Shown: piece by piece, positions 52,641-61,658 of the stretch
How positions within the stretch are numbered: the stretch's first letter is position 1
How the letters are laid out: each line of letters begins with the position of its first letter
Source: Kaistella flava (ex Peng et al. 2021)
GTDB lineage: Bacteria > Bacteroidota > Bacteroidia > Flavobacteriales > Weeksellaceae
Assembly: GCF_015191005.1 (NCBI RefSeq)
Contig: NZ_CP040442.1
Span: 2,852,001-2,916,000, forward strand
Length of the DNA stretch: 64,000 nucleotides
Direction of reading: 5' to 3'
Program-made: the position numbers and the translations under genes
Notes under the pieces: generated by a model
Seen by the model: only the letters and a program-made list of their open reading frames with translations
What the model was told of the DNA's origin: nothing
Database searches by the model: none

Positions 52641-52675
52641 ATATAAAAGTCGATTGCCGAAGACGACCATCGACT
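52641..52675 (-). terminator. Probable terminator of the DUF2795 gene
   Basis: agtcgat (52648-52654) pairs with atcgact (52669-52675); T-rich sequence follows on the minus strand. Confidence 0.65.
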
Positions 52676-52682
52676 GTGTTTT

Positions 52683-52904
52683 TTAATATTCATCTTCATT
52701 CCAGAGGAAATCGTCGTCGGTTGGATAATCGCTCCAAACCTCTTCGATAGACTCGTAAATCTCTCCTTCATCCTCGATCGCTTGAAGGTTTTCTACCACC
52801 TCCATTGGTGCACCTGTTCTAATTGCATAATCAATAAGTTCTGCCTTAGTCATAGGCCAAGGTGCGTCGCTTAAATAAGAAGCTAATTCTAATGTCCAAT
52901 ACAT
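52683..52904 (-). CDS. DUF2795 domain-containing small protein
   Basis: The ATG at 52904 gives a 73-residue protein (M-Y-W-T-L-E-L-A-S-Y-L); the longer frame from 52943 adds a hydrophobic tail of random look. The first 45 residues match DUF2795 (L-S-D-A-P-W-P-M-T-K-A-E-L-I-D-Y-A then V-V-E-N-L-Q), a short helical domain; the rest is strongly acidic (D-D-D, E-D-E). Such proteins are conserved in Bacteroidota next to secA or alone. Function unknown. Confidence 0.85.
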   Translation of the reverse strand: MYWTLELASYLSDAPWPMTKAELIDYAIRTGAPMEVVENLQAIEDEGEIYESIEEVWSDYPTDDDFLWNEDEY

Positions 52905-52919
52905 ATAATATAATTTTTG

Positions 52920-52927
52920 CAAAAATA
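52920..52927 (-). promoter_or_regulatory. Candidate -7 box for the DUF2795 gene
   Basis: Minus strand reads tatttttg, an exact TAnnTTTG, 15 bases before the ATG. Confidence 0.5.
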
Positions 52928-52999
52928 TAAAAATCAACGACATAAAAAATGTTTTTGCCTCTGATTTTCAACAAACTTTGATTAATATTTATTTTTTTT

Positions 53000-54028
53000 T
53001 CAAGAACCATTTCTCAAAAACCATTCCACAAACTTTTTTATGCCATTTTGGAAATGAGTTCTTGGCTGATAACCAATTAAAGTTTTGGCTTTCTGTATAT
53101 TCGCATTCGTTTTTTCTACGTCGCCCGGTTGCAGTGGCAGATTTTTTTTCAGCGATTTTTTCTCTAATTCATTTTCAATGGTTTCAACCATTTCATTTAA
53201 ATTAATGACTTCACTTTCACCCAGATTAATGATTTCATAAACCTTGTCATGGGTTTCAATATGCATCATTGATTTGTGAATTCCTTCTATGACATCATCG
53301 ATGAAAGTATAATCTCTAGCCGTAGAACCATCACCATAGAAAGGGATTTCTTGACCTTCTGAAATTAATTTTGTGAATTTATGAATCGCAAGATCAGGTC
53401 TTTGTCGTGGTCCGTAAACTGTGAAAAAGCGTAAATGAATCATATCAATGCCGTACAAATGATGATAAACATGTCCGAGAATTTCACCACACTTCTTCGT
53501 GGCAGCATACGGTGAGATCGGATTCTCAACGGCGTCCTCTTCTGAAAAAGGCGTTTTTTCATTATTGCCGTAAACACTCGAACTTGAAGCGTTGATGAAT
53601 TTTTTAATTTGAAATTCTTTACACAATTCCCAAAGGTTCATTGTTCCTTTGATATTCACTTCTTCATATTCCAAAGGCTTTTCAATTGAAGGACGAACTC
53701 CCGCTAAAGCAGCGAGATGAATGACCATATCAATTTGATGTTTTTGAAAAATATTTTTCAAACCTTTCTTATCTCTAATGTCCTGATAATAAAGTTGATA
53801 ATTTTTTGAAGAGGTTTCAAAAATTAACTTTTTAATATCTAATTCTTTTTCGTGAAAAGAAAACTCCAGTGTTTCGCCAACAGATTCCAGCGTGTTTTTG
53901 ATTTTAATCTTATAATCATAAAAATCATCAAAGTTGTCAATATTAATGACAGAATGTCCATTTTTTAATAAGTGTTCTACTAAATGAGAACCTATAAAAC
54001 CGGAGCCGCCTGTAACGATATAATTCAT
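53000..54028 (-). CDS. NAD-dependent nucleotide-sugar epimerase (UDP-glucuronate 4-epimerase-like)
   Basis: An extended short-chain dehydrogenase of 342 residues. The NAD-binding G-G-S-G-F-I-G is at 7-13; the catalytic Y-x3-K is Y-A-A-T-K near 174-178; S-S-S-V-Y-G near 148-153 contributes the serine. The size and the R-F-F-T-V-Y-G-P-R-Q-R-P-D block fit UDP-glucuronate 4-epimerases, which make UDP-galacturonate for surface glycans, but UDP-glucose 4-epimerase-like activity cannot be excluded. Single gene. Confidence 0.88.
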   Translation of the reverse strand: MNYIVTGGSGFIGSHLVEHLLKNGHSVINIDNFDDFYDYKIKIKNTLESVGETLEFSFHEKELDIKKLIFETSSKNYQLYYQDIRDKKGLKNIFQKHQIDMVIHLAALAGVRPSIEKPLEYEEVNIKGTMNLWELCKEFQIKKFINASSSSVYGNNEKTPFSEEDAVENPISPYAATKKCGEILGHVYHHLYGIDMIHLRFFTVYGPRQRPDLAIHKFTKLISEGQEIPFYGDGSTARDYTFIDDVIEGIHKSMMHIETHDKVYEIINLGESEVINLNEMVETIENELEKKSLKKNLPLQPGDVEKTNANIQKAKTLIGYQPRTHFQNGIKKFVEWFLRNGS

Positions 54029-54202
54029 GATGTGTTTTTAAAACGCTAAGATATGGATTAAATAAAAAATCTAAACCTTTAATAACAGAGTCTTCAATGA
54101 TTTTTTTGAAGTTTTAAATTCAAGTTTTTCATCTCGAGTAAAAATGAAGTAAAGAGTTCATTTTCTATGATTTAACGCATAGTTTATTGCTGGAGTTTTT
54201 TG

Positions 54203-54210
54203 TAATTTTG
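54203..54210 (+). promoter_or_regulatory. Candidate -7 box, taattttg
   Basis: Exact TAnnTTTG about 19 bases before the lipoprotein start. No clear -33 box. Confidence 0.5.
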
Positions 54211-54229
54211 TTAGGATTAAACCAATATT

Positions 54230-54508
54230 ATGAAACAAATGATTATTAAGTATTCGCTAGCGATTGTAGCTGCATTTCTAATTGTTACGTCATGTAATAA
54301 AAAAGAAACCGCAACTACCGAGGTTGCCAATCCCGAAGTGGTAATGCCAATTTCAGATTCATTGGTGCACAGTGATTCTACCAATTTGGGTTATGATTCT
54401 GCCACTGTGAAAACAGCGGTTGATGTAAAGGACGAAGAGCAAAATGCAATCAACGATGAGAAAGCAGATGCAGAAAAATTAAAAAAAGACGAACAACACG
54501 AAAAGTAG
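54230..54508 (+). CDS. Small lipoprotein, unknown function
   Basis: A 92-residue lipoprotein: signal with V-T-S-C lipobox (Cys near residue 22), then a Thr/Ala/Val-rich stretch, a Ser/Asp region and a Lys/Glu/Asp-rich helix at the C-terminus (D-E-K-A-D-A-E-K-L-K-K-D-E). It resembles in style the two lipoproteins near 21 kb but no family can be named. It has its own promoter-like box and terminator. Confidence 0.75.
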   Translation: MKQMIIKYSLAIVAAFLIVTSCNKKETATTEVANPEVVMPISDSLVHSDSTNLGYDSATVKTAVDVKDEEQNAINDEKADAEKLKKDEQHEK

Positions 54509-54531
54509 TTTTTCTCTTTTATAAACGTAAA

Positions 54532-54557
54532 ACATCCTAATCCAGGATGTTTTTTTT
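54532..54557 (+). terminator. Terminator after the small lipoprotein gene
   Basis: acatcct and aggatgt arms with a five-base loop, then seven T. Confidence 0.88.
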
Positions 54558-54581
54558 ATATTTGGCTACAAATATTTACGC

Positions 54582-55379
54582 ATGAAATTCTCCGGACAAA
54601 TTCTTAAAATGGCAACGCAAAACGGCCAGCCAATTCAATATTTTCTTAATCTATCCAATGATTTAATTAATATGAATCAGTTGATTGGTAAGAATATTAA
54701 ATTGAAACATATTGGTTACGAATGTGTAAGTTGCAGCAACGATGAGAAAATTTATCGAATGGGTTTCTGTAAAAAATGTTTTTTCGAAAGTCCATTTGCA
54801 AGCGACTCGATTATTCGTCCAGAATTGTCCACTGCCCATTTAGGAATTGGTGAGCGGGATTTAGCCGTAGAGGAATCAATTCAGTTAAAACCACATATTG
54901 TTTATCTGGCTTATACCGGCGATGTAAAAGTGGGAGTGACAAGAGAGTCTCAAATCCCAACAAGATGGATTGATCAGGGAGCAACTTTCGCCCTTCAGAT
55001 TGCCAAAACAGAAAACCGCTATGAAGCGGGAATGATTGAGGTTGCCATGAAAGAGCATCTTAACGATAAAACCAATTGGCGCAAAATGTTGGAAGATGAT
55101 TATGAAGACGATTTGGATTTAGCTGATTTCCGCGAGCAGGTAAAACATCACTTTCCGGAAGATTTCAAAAACTTTTATTGGGGAGATGCTGAAGTTACCA
55201 GATTAGATTATCCTTATGAAGCTCCAGAAAAAATCTCTTCTTTCACTTTAGATAAAAAACCGGAATTCGAGGGAGTTTTAAAAGGAATTAAAGGGCAGTA
55301 TCTTTCTTTCGAAGGCGGCGATTTTATTAATATGAGAGGACATGAAGGTTATGTGATTGAGATGGAAGTGAACAAGTAA
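54582..55379 (+). CDS. DUF2797 domain-containing protein
   Basis: A 265-residue cytoplasmic protein typical of DUF2797. The N-terminal part has a four-cysteine, zinc-ribbon-like cluster: C-V-S-C near 49-52 and C-K-K-C near 65-68. A later block H-I-V-Y-L-A-Y-T-G-D-V-K-V-G-V-T-R near 106-122 followed by R-W-I-D-Q-G-A resembles a GIY-YIG-like nuclease core, though without clear catalytic residues. No biochemical role is known to me. It ends two bases before the WG-repeat gene. Confidence 0.85.
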   Translation: MKFSGQILKMATQNGQPIQYFLNLSNDLINMNQLIGKNIKLKHIGYECVSCSNDEKIYRMGFCKKCFFESPFASDSIIRPELSTAHLGIGERDLAVEESIQLKPHIVYLAYTGDVKVGVTRESQIPTRWIDQGATFALQIAKTENRYEAGMIEVAMKEHLNDKTNWRKMLEDDYEDDLDLADFREQVKHHFPEDFKNFYWGDAEVTRLDYPYEAPEKISSFTLDKKPEFEGVLKGIKGQYLSFEGGDFINMRGHEGYVIEMEVNK

Positions 55380-55381
55380 AT

Positions 55382-57226
55382 ATGTATAAACTGCTGATTT
55401 TATTAATTATCGTTTCATGTTCAGGAAATTCGCAAAAATTTAATGAACATGATATTATCTATAAAAGGTATGATTCTGTTACGAGTTGGAATTTAATTCA
55501 ATCAAAGAAAACTCAAAAATGGGGATTTATCGATAATGAAAATTTAATAAAAATTCCAGTTGAATATGATGATCTTTTTCCGTTTACAGAATCAAATGTT
55601 TCTTATGCGCTGAAAAATGGTAAGTATGGATTTATAAATTCAAATAACGAGATAGTTGTACCATTTCAGTATCAATTCGATAATAGTAATAGAAGAATTT
55701 ATAGCTTTGGCTTAATGGCTGTTAGAGAAAATGGAAAATTTGGCTATGTGGATAAAGCGGGAAGTTTGGTGATTCCATTGAAATACGATTCGGGAGAATA
55801 TTTTACTAAAAATGGTTTAGCCGAGGTTTCTCTCAATAAAAAATATGGTTTCATTAATAGGCAAGGTCAAGAGGTTATCCCTGTTATTTATGAAATGGTA
55901 AAAAGCGAGCAACTGGATAATCTCGTCATCGTTCGTAAAAATTATAAATGGGCATTTTTTAATAATGAAGGAAAACAATTATCAGACTTTCTATACACAG
56001 ATGTTCAACGAGCCTGGAAAAATGATCGAACTACTTTTTTCGAAAATGGTCCCGCTTCCGTAAAACAAAATGGGAAATATTCCTTCATCAACAAAAACTT
56101 AAAACCTGCTTTTTCAAATATGCTTTTTGATTCTGCAACCTCTTTTGATTCCAACAGAAACGCTATTGTAATGAACAAAGGGAAATTTGTAATTGTAAAA
56201 GATAATGGTAAAATTGCGGTTCCGCTTCAATATGATTTGGTCGAAAATTTCAATTCTAATGGAAATCCTAATCCGCGATTTTATCGTTTCGAAAAAGGAA
56301 ATATCCAAGGATTGTTTAATAAGAATTTAAAGAAAATAGCAGAATCTAAAAAAGACGATTATTCCAGTTCATTCTCACTTCAAGGCAATTATATTTCGTT
56401 TGAAAATTTTAATGGGAAGTATGGTTTAATTGATGAAGAAGGAAATGAGAAAATTCCATTTGTCTATGATGCAGATTTATATTTCGATAGAAATGATTTT
56501 TCAATTGCGAAGAAGAATAATCGATTTGGAATTATAGACATCAATAATCAAGAACTTATTCCTTTTAATTACAATGAGATTTCTCAAATAGATGCAGATG
56601 AAAATATTCCTTTGTTTGTGGTTTAAAATAAAAATGGAGATTTTGTAATCAATTTACAAAACAAGATTATACTTTCGGGGTATGAATCTATTCAATCAAT
56701 CTTTAACGAACCATTAAAATTCGTTGTTCAAAAAAATAAAAAATTCGGAATTGTAGATTTAAAAAATAAGATTATTCTTCCCTTAGAATACGATGAAATT
56801 TCAAACTGGACAGAATATGGCCCGAAACATTCTAAGTTTATTGTTAAGAATGGGAAAACTGGATTGATTGACCATGAATCTTTTAAGGTAACGATTCCAC
56901 CGATTTATGATCAGTTCAAATATTTGAATGGCTTAATATTCGCTAAGAAAAATGGCAAAGCGGGAATCATTACTGAACAGAGAAAAATACTATGTGATTT
57001 TACTTACGATGAAATTTATCCGAACGCTAGTGATTTTTATGGATACTCTGAAAAGGAGCCAAGGATTTATGCAAGAAAAGGAAGTTCTTATTTTCAGATT
57101 GATGCTAAAGGAAAGGTTTTAAAATCAGGTCTAAGTAAAAAATCAGTAATCGAAAATAGTCAACTGCCAAAGGTTGTACATGATCGAGTAGAAGAGCCAT
57201 TGCCTCCACCGAAACCGATTAAATAA
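55382..57226 (+). pseudogene. WG-repeat lipoprotein-like gene interrupted by one in-frame TAA
   Basis: The frame starts at 55382 with a short signal-like segment (M-Y-K-L-L-I-L-L-I-I-V-S-C-S) and runs through about ten WG-type repeats (pattern K-W-G-F-I-D then I-P-V-x-Y-D) to a TAA at 56624-56626. The same frame then continues without a break for another 200 codons, N-K-N-G-D-F-V-I-N and four more repeats (for example K-K-F-G-I-V-D-L then L-P-L-E-Y-D-E), to a real TAA at 57226. The stop replaces a likely lysine codon (AAA to TAA). Full length would be about 613 aa. WG-repeat proteins are surface or periplasmic beta-rich proteins of unknown role. Confidence 0.85.
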
Positions 57227-57243
57227 TTATTCAATTACAATAG

Positions 57244-59919
57244 ATGAAGAAAAAATATATCCGCTTATTTTCAATAATTTTGGGGATTTTGCTATTGCTT
57301 CTTCTCATCATCAATTTTGGGCTGAACTTTTGGCTCAAACATAACTTACCCGGTTATATCAAGAAAAATTCTGACTATATTATTACTTACAAAACACTGA
57401 ATGTTGAAGTAGGAAGCGGAAATATTTTTGCCACAGGAATTACCATCAATAATCAAAATCCAGATCGTACGGATAAAGTAGGTTTGCAGGGAACGGTAGA
57501 TACGCTCTCTGTTTCAAGGATGGGGATTTACGACTTGCTTTTTCATAAAAGCATTTCGACCAATGATTTAACATTAAAAAACCCAAACCTCAATATTATT
57601 CTCGCTAAACCGATCATTGATAAAAAAGGGAAGGAAAGAAATCCTGTCGATTTTAAAAACATTAATATTAGTAATGGAAATATTCAGGTGTTTCGACATA
57701 CAAGACAAAAATTTCTTTCCGTACGCGAACTGGATTTAATGGTCCAAAATCTTCAAATGACAGAAAAGTCTGTTGAAAATGAATTGCCTATTGCTTTTGA
57801 AAAATATCATCTTAAAGGGAAAAACTTCTTTTTCCGTCCGGATAATGTTTACGCTTTTACGGCTAGATCTATTTCAACAACAGATGGACAAATGAAGGTG
57901 AAAGATTTCGCCATGATTCCTCTTTTATCGTATCAGAATTTCCTCAAATATTATCCTCAAAAACGAAATCTCTTTGATTTAAAGGCAACTGAAATGAGTT
58001 TCAAAGATTTCATTATTAAAAATAATCGATTGTCATTAAGTGATGTGAAATTTGAAGGTCCACAGGTAAAGATGTTTACGACCAACGTGAAATCCGATCA
58101 GAAAAAAAAGAGTTTCACGTACGATGTTAATCTGGAAAATGTATTGCTGAATAATGCGAAGATTGATATTTTAAAACCTACAGGAACTCCTTTGTTTGTG
58201 GCAGAAAATTTAACAATGCAGATTAGTCAGCTTGTAATGAATGACGAAACTGCGAAAGGAACTCTTCCTTTTGAATATGCGAGTTTTGATATTAAAGGAA
58301 AGAACATCAATTATGTTTCGGATAATGAAAATGTAAAAGTTGCTACTCTAAACATACAACCGAAATCTGCAGATTTACGCAATGTCTCCGTGAAGCCAAC
58401 AGCCATTAACCCTAATAAAACGAGTTTAGATTTAACAACACAAAGTCTTCAACTAAAACTAAATAATTGGGAGTTTATTAATAATAGACTGAAACTGGAT
58501 GTTCAGAATATTTTGGTCAATCAATTAAATGGAACCATAAAAACCGCCAATAATCCTCAGAAAAAGAAACCAACTTTTGCGGGAATTCAGTTTCCTTTAA
58601 CGGTGAAAAATGTGGTTTTGAAGAATTCGAACTTAGAAATTGACAGTAAGAATCAGCCTTTGGTTTTTAAAGATTTGAATGCCAATATTCAGAATGTGGA
58701 AATGAATGCTGAAACGATTAAAGATGCGATTCCTTTTAAGACAGGCAATTACAGTTTAAATACAAAGAACTTTAATTATAAAACCAAATTCTACAATCTC
58801 TCGGCGTCGCTTTTAAAACTTAATAAAAGTATGATTCAGATTTCTAACTTTGCGATGAAGCCGACGGTTTCAAGAGCACAATATGTCAGAATGATTCCGG
58901 CTGAAAAGGATCTGTATGATTTGAAAATAAATCAAGTAACGGCTAATGGGAAATGGGACTTGGTATCTGAAAGCAAGTTTCTGGATATTGAAAACATTAC
59001 TGTAAATAATATGGATGCTAATGTGTTCAGAAGTAAAATTCCGAAAGATGATGAAACGGTTAAGCCCATGTATTCTCAATTATTAAGGTCGATTAAGTTT
59101 CCGGTTTTTGTACAGAATTTAGACTTGAAAAATTCACTTTTAGTTTATGAAGAAGATACCAAGAAAAGTGATGGTCCTGGAAAGCTGACCTTCAATGATT
59201 TTAATATGAACGTGAAAAACCTGAATTCCGGTAAGATGAAAGGCAGGCCAACTCTTGTTCCGATTTCAGTTAATTGCAGGTTTATGAATGCTTCACCGAT
59301 GAACTTGAGGTGGAGTTTCGATACCGCAAATATGAATGATGCTTTTTCGATTTCGGGGAATATTGCCGATTTACCAGCTTCCAGAATTAATCCTTTTATC
59401 GAACCCTATTTGAAAATTCAGGCAACGGGATTAATTTCAGATTTGATTTTTAACTTTAAAGGAACTCAGCATGGAATCAATGGAACTTTGAAAATGGTGC
59501 ATCAAAATTTAAAGATTGCTATTCTCAAACAAACGGGAGAGAAAGATAAAGTTCTTTCGGCAGTTGCCAATATGTTTGTGAAAACTGATTCTGGGAATTA
59601 TCCTGAATCTGTAGAGGTAGAAGAAGTGGAGCGAGATAAAACAAAATCCTTTTTTAATTTATTCTGGCGCGGAATTGAGCAAGGTTTAAAGAAAACCTTA
59701 ATCGGTAAGAATGCGCCCAAAACAGAAAAGTCAATTAAAAATACAGTCGATAATACCAAAACTGCTCTTGAGCAAAATAAGATTGAACTGCAACAAACAA
59801 AAGCTGAAGTAAAAGGAAAAATTGAAAGCGTAAAAGAGAAGGTTCAGGAAAAGAAAGAACGGACAAAGGAAAAGAAAACGCTTAAAAACCTGTTTAAGAA
59901 AAAATCCGACTCGCTTTAA
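57244..59919 (+). CDS. Large AsmA-like (DUF748-type) envelope protein
   Basis: An 891-residue protein with an N-terminal membrane anchor (about 8-28) and a large periplasmic portion of repeated beta segments, such as F-K-N-I-N-I-S-N-G-N-I-Q-V near 135 and the later V-V-L-K-N-S-N-L-E-I, V-Q-N-L-D-L-K-N-S-L-L-V-Y and G-K-L-T-F-N-D-F-N. This matches AsmA/DUF748-type proteins, now thought to bridge the envelope for lipid transfer. The last 130 residues, from about residue 760, become a Lys/Glu-rich coiled coil ending K-K-K-S-D-S-L. The call is by pattern; the family is broad. It starts 17 bases after the broken WG-repeat gene. Confidence 0.75.
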   Translation: MKKKYIRLFSIILGILLLLLLIINFGLNFWLKHNLPGYIKKNSDYIITYKTLNVEVGSGNIFATGITINNQNPDRTDKVGLQGTVDTLSVSRMGIYDLLFHKSISTNDLTLKNPNLNIILAKPIIDKKGKERNPVDFKNINISNGNIQVFRHTRQKFLSVRELDLMVQNLQMTEKSVENELPIAFEKYHLKGKNFFFRPDNVYAFTARSISTTDGQMKVKDFAMIPLLSYQNFLKYYPQKRNLFDLKATEMSFKDFIIKNNRLSLSDVKFEGPQVKMFTTNVKSDQKKKSFTYDVNLENVLLNNAKIDILKPTGTPLFVAENLTMQISQLVMNDETAKGTLPFEYASFDIKGKNINYVSDNENVKVATLNIQPKSADLRNVSVKPTAINPNKTSLDLTTQSLQLKLNNWEFINNRLKLDVQNILVNQLNGTIKTANNPQKKKPTFAGIQFPLTVKNVVLKNSNLEIDSKNQPLVFKDLNANIQNVEMNAETIKDAIPFKTGNYSLNTKNFNYKTKFYNLSASLLKLNKSMIQISNFAMKPTVSRAQYVRMIPAEKDLYDLKINQVTANGKWDLVSESKFLDIENITVNNMDANVFRSKIPKDDETVKPMYSQLLRSIKFPVFVQNLDLKNSLLVYEEDTKKSDGPGKLTFNDFNMNVKNLNSGKMKGRPTLVPISVNCRFMNASPMNLRWSFDTANMNDAFSISGNIADLPASRINPFIEPYLKIQATGLISDLIFNFKGTQHGINGTLKMVHQNLKIAILKQTGEKDKVLSAVANMFVKTDSGNYPESVEVEEVERDKTKSFFNLFWRGIEQGLKKTLIGKNAPKTEKSIKNTVDNTKTALEQNKIELQQTKAEVKGKIESVKEKVQEKKERTKEKKTLKNLFKKKSDSL

Positions 59920-59935
59920 TTGCGGGCCGGATTTT
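59901..59935. terminator. Terminator between the AsmA-like gene and the small hypothetical gene
   Basis: aaaatccg pairs with cggatttt, inner cgc/gcg, flanked by A and T runs; it overlaps the AsmA-like gene's last codons and can act in both directions. Confidence 0.75.
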
Positions 59936-59938
59936 ATT

Positions 59939-60280
59939 TTAATCGATATTATGTTCATCTGTTTCTTTCACGGGAAGCTTGCGCAGGAAATTTGCAAACT
60001 CCTCTCCGCTGTAATTACTCTCGCTGCCATAGGAATCCAGTAAGGTACAAAGTTCTCCTTGCGTATCTTGTATTAAGTAAAGAACGGCATTGTCATCCGC
60101 GCTGCTGTCTCCTTCGAAGCGATAGGACTTTACAATGCATAAATCCTCAGGTTGATAGATTTTTTCATCTTTACCTAAAACCATTTGATGTTTTTCGTTC
60201 ATCGAGATTTCCTTCGTAATTCCGCGTTTAATTAGCGTATTAAGAACTTCAGAAAGTGTTTTTAAATTGTGATTTGCCAT
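59939..60280 (-). CDS. Conserved hypothetical protein
   Basis: A 113-residue soluble protein with alpha/beta character: M-A-N-H-N-L-K-T-L-S-E-V-L-N-T-L-I near the start, a central Y-R-F-E-G-D-S-S-A-D-D-N-A-V-L-Y-L-I, and an acidic end. It has no signal peptide or membrane segment and no motif I recognise. It converges on the AsmA-like gene and shares its terminator. Function unknown. Confidence 0.65.
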   Translation of the reverse strand: MANHNLKTLSEVLNTLIKRGITKEISMNEKHQMVLGKDEKIYQPEDLCIVKSYRFEGDSSADDNAVLYLIQDTQGELCTLLDSYGSESNYSGEEFANFLRKLPVKETDEHNID

Positions 60281-60752
60281 GATATAGTATTTGGTAAACT
60301 AAAGTTACAAAAAAAGTACCATGAATTGATTTCAAATAAAACCAAAATAGAGGGGTAGTAATTTGATCAGTCCCAAATCTTGAAAAAAATTATAAACCGA
60401 TAATTTTAGAAGAAATCGAATAAGTGAATGCTTAATAAGGAGCAACAAAATTTTCGCTTCTTACAAATCCAGTCCCGCTGTCCGCTATATCCTCCCGTTC
60501 CGAGCAATCGGAAACGGGAGGGATGCCGCTGCCATCTGGGCTATAACTTCAGGCGTTTCTTCTTATCACAGGAAAATCAATATACGTTCACGGATGCAAA
60601 AATCACTTTAATCAATTCATACCTTCAAAGAGGTAACAGATCAAAAATTTTTCCTTTTCAGATTAACCCAGATTTTTGCTAAGTCACCAAGTTTTACACT
60701 TGATGCTTAATTGATATTGAATATGAAATAAATAGAAGTCGGGAGTTTTAAA
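60281..60752. other. Intergenic region, no gene
   Basis: Apart from the GC-rich stem-loop element near 60469 the region is AT-rich. An 84-codon frame (60428-60682) spans the stem-loop and has no protein-like character. Confidence 0.5.
60469..60545. ncRNA. GC-rich structured element, possible small RNA or dispersed repeat
   Basis: A sharp GC-rich island in AT-rich DNA. Its core is a 12-pair hairpin (ctcccgttccga with tcggaaacgggag, one bulged A, loop gcaa). Flanking short repeats read, on the minus strand, agcgg three times: gcagcggcatcc before the stem, then ggatatagcgg and acagcggg after it. Similar islands near tRNA genes are, as I recall, frequent in Flavobacteriia, so this may be a repeat family or a structured RNA such as the flavo-1 motif. 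Strand and function are unresolved. Confidence 0.45.
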
Positions 60753-60787
60753 CAAAAAAAACGCTGCTAATCAATGATTAACAGCGT
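60753..60787 (-). terminator. Terminator of the tRNA cluster
   Basis: acgctg-c-taatca (from 60761) and tgatta-a-cagcgt (to 60787) form a long stem with one mismatch; a run of A on the + strand gives the U-tail for minus-strand tRNA transcripts. Confidence 0.88.
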
Positions 60788-60793
60788 CTAGAG

Positions 60794-60877
60794 TACCTCG
60801 GACGGGACTTGAACCCGTACATCCTTACGGACACAGGATTTTAAGTCCTGCGTGTCTACCAATTCCACCACCAAGGC
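60794..60877 (-). tRNA. tRNA-Leu(TAA)
   Basis: Cloverleaf of 84 bases: 5' GCCTTGG pairs with CCGAGGT, D-arm with AATTGGTAGACAC, anticodon loop CTTAAAA (anticodon TAA), a long variable arm, and T-loop GGTTCAAGTCC. The discriminator is A, as usual for Leu. CCA is not encoded. Confidence 0.97.
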
Positions 60878-60886
60878 ATGTGGATG

Positions 60887-60959
<73 letters not shown>

Positions 60960-60990
60960 AATTTCTTGAAAAAATCCTCAGAAATTTTCG

Positions 60991-61072
60991 TGCGGATGAA
61001 GGGACTCGAACCCCCACGCCTCACAGCACCAGATCCTAAGTCTGGCATGGCTACCAATTACATCACATCCGC
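60991..61072 (-). tRNA. tRNA-Leu(TAG)
   Basis: Cloverleaf of 82 bases: 5' GCGGATG pairs with CATCCGC, anticodon loop CTTAGGA (anticodon TAG), long variable arm, and T-loop GGTTCGAGTCC. The discriminator is A. CCA is not encoded. First gene of the tRNA operon. Confidence 0.97.
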
Positions 61073-61231
61073 TAAATGAACACTGTTCTTTTTTTTGTGA
61101 GTGCAAATATAAAAGATTTTTTTTGAACAATCCAAACTTTTTTTTAAATATTTTAATTTTTTCGAAAATAGACTCAGAACTTTCTTTTTAACTTCCTTTT
61201 TATTACTTTTACACCTTTAACGAATTATACA

Positions 61232-61606
61232 ATGGAATTACAAGGAACAGTAAAGAAAATAACTGAAGTTCAGACATTTGCGAGCGGATTTCAGAAAAGA
61301 GAAATGGTTTTAACAACCGAAGAACAGTATCCACAACCAATTAATATCGAATTTCTGCAAGAGAAAGGAGATTTGCTTAATCAACTAAAAGAAGGTGATA
61401 AAGTGAAAGTTTCTATCAATATTAGAGGTAGAGAATGGACTTCACCACAAGGAGAAGTGAAATATTTCAACTCAATCACTGGTTGGAAAGTTGAAAATGT
61501 AGAATCTGCTGGCGGTTTTGAACCAACTCAAGCGACTCCATCTGCAACTAAACCAGCAGAAGGAAAAGGCGTTTTTGAAGAAGACGAAGACGATTTACCT
61601 TTCTAA
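61232..61606 (+). CDS. DUF3127 domain-containing protein (OB-fold-like)
   Basis: The 124-residue protein opens M-E-L-Q-G-T-V-K-K-I and contains a small beta-barrel typical of DUF3127, including I-N-I-R-G-R-E-W-T near 68-76. The tail is a Thr/Pro/Ala linker and ends in D-D-L-P-F, the acidic C-terminal tip that single-stranded-DNA-binding proteins use to recruit partners. By analogy it may bind ssDNA; no experimental role is known to me. It has its own short leader with a -7-like box tactttta. Confidence 0.88.
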   Translation: MELQGTVKKITEVQTFASGFQKREMVLTTEEQYPQPINIEFLQEKGDLLNQLKEGDKVKVSINIRGREWTSPQGEVKYFNSITGWKVENVESAGGFEPTQATPSATKPAEGKGVFEEDEDDLPF

Positions 61607-61624
61607 TATTGAAATTTAAAAAAT

Positions 61625-61652
61625 AAATCCTGCTTTTACGGCGGGATTTGAT
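61625..61652 (+). terminator. Weak terminator-like hairpin after the DUF3127 gene
   Basis: aaatcc and ggattt arms with a GC-rich centre, followed by gattttc. Moderate at best; aat starts 10 bases later. Confidence 0.45.
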
Positions 61653-61658
61653 TTTCAC

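Noticed and set aside
56864..57226. Separate 120-residue gene beginning at 56864
   Set aside because: It is only the 3' part of the WG-repeat frame that resumes right after the TAA at 56624; there is no gene start of its own.
60428..60682. 84-codon ORF spanning the GC-rich stem-loop
   Set aside because: The translation has no protein-like pattern and the frame is explained by the structured, GC-rich element.
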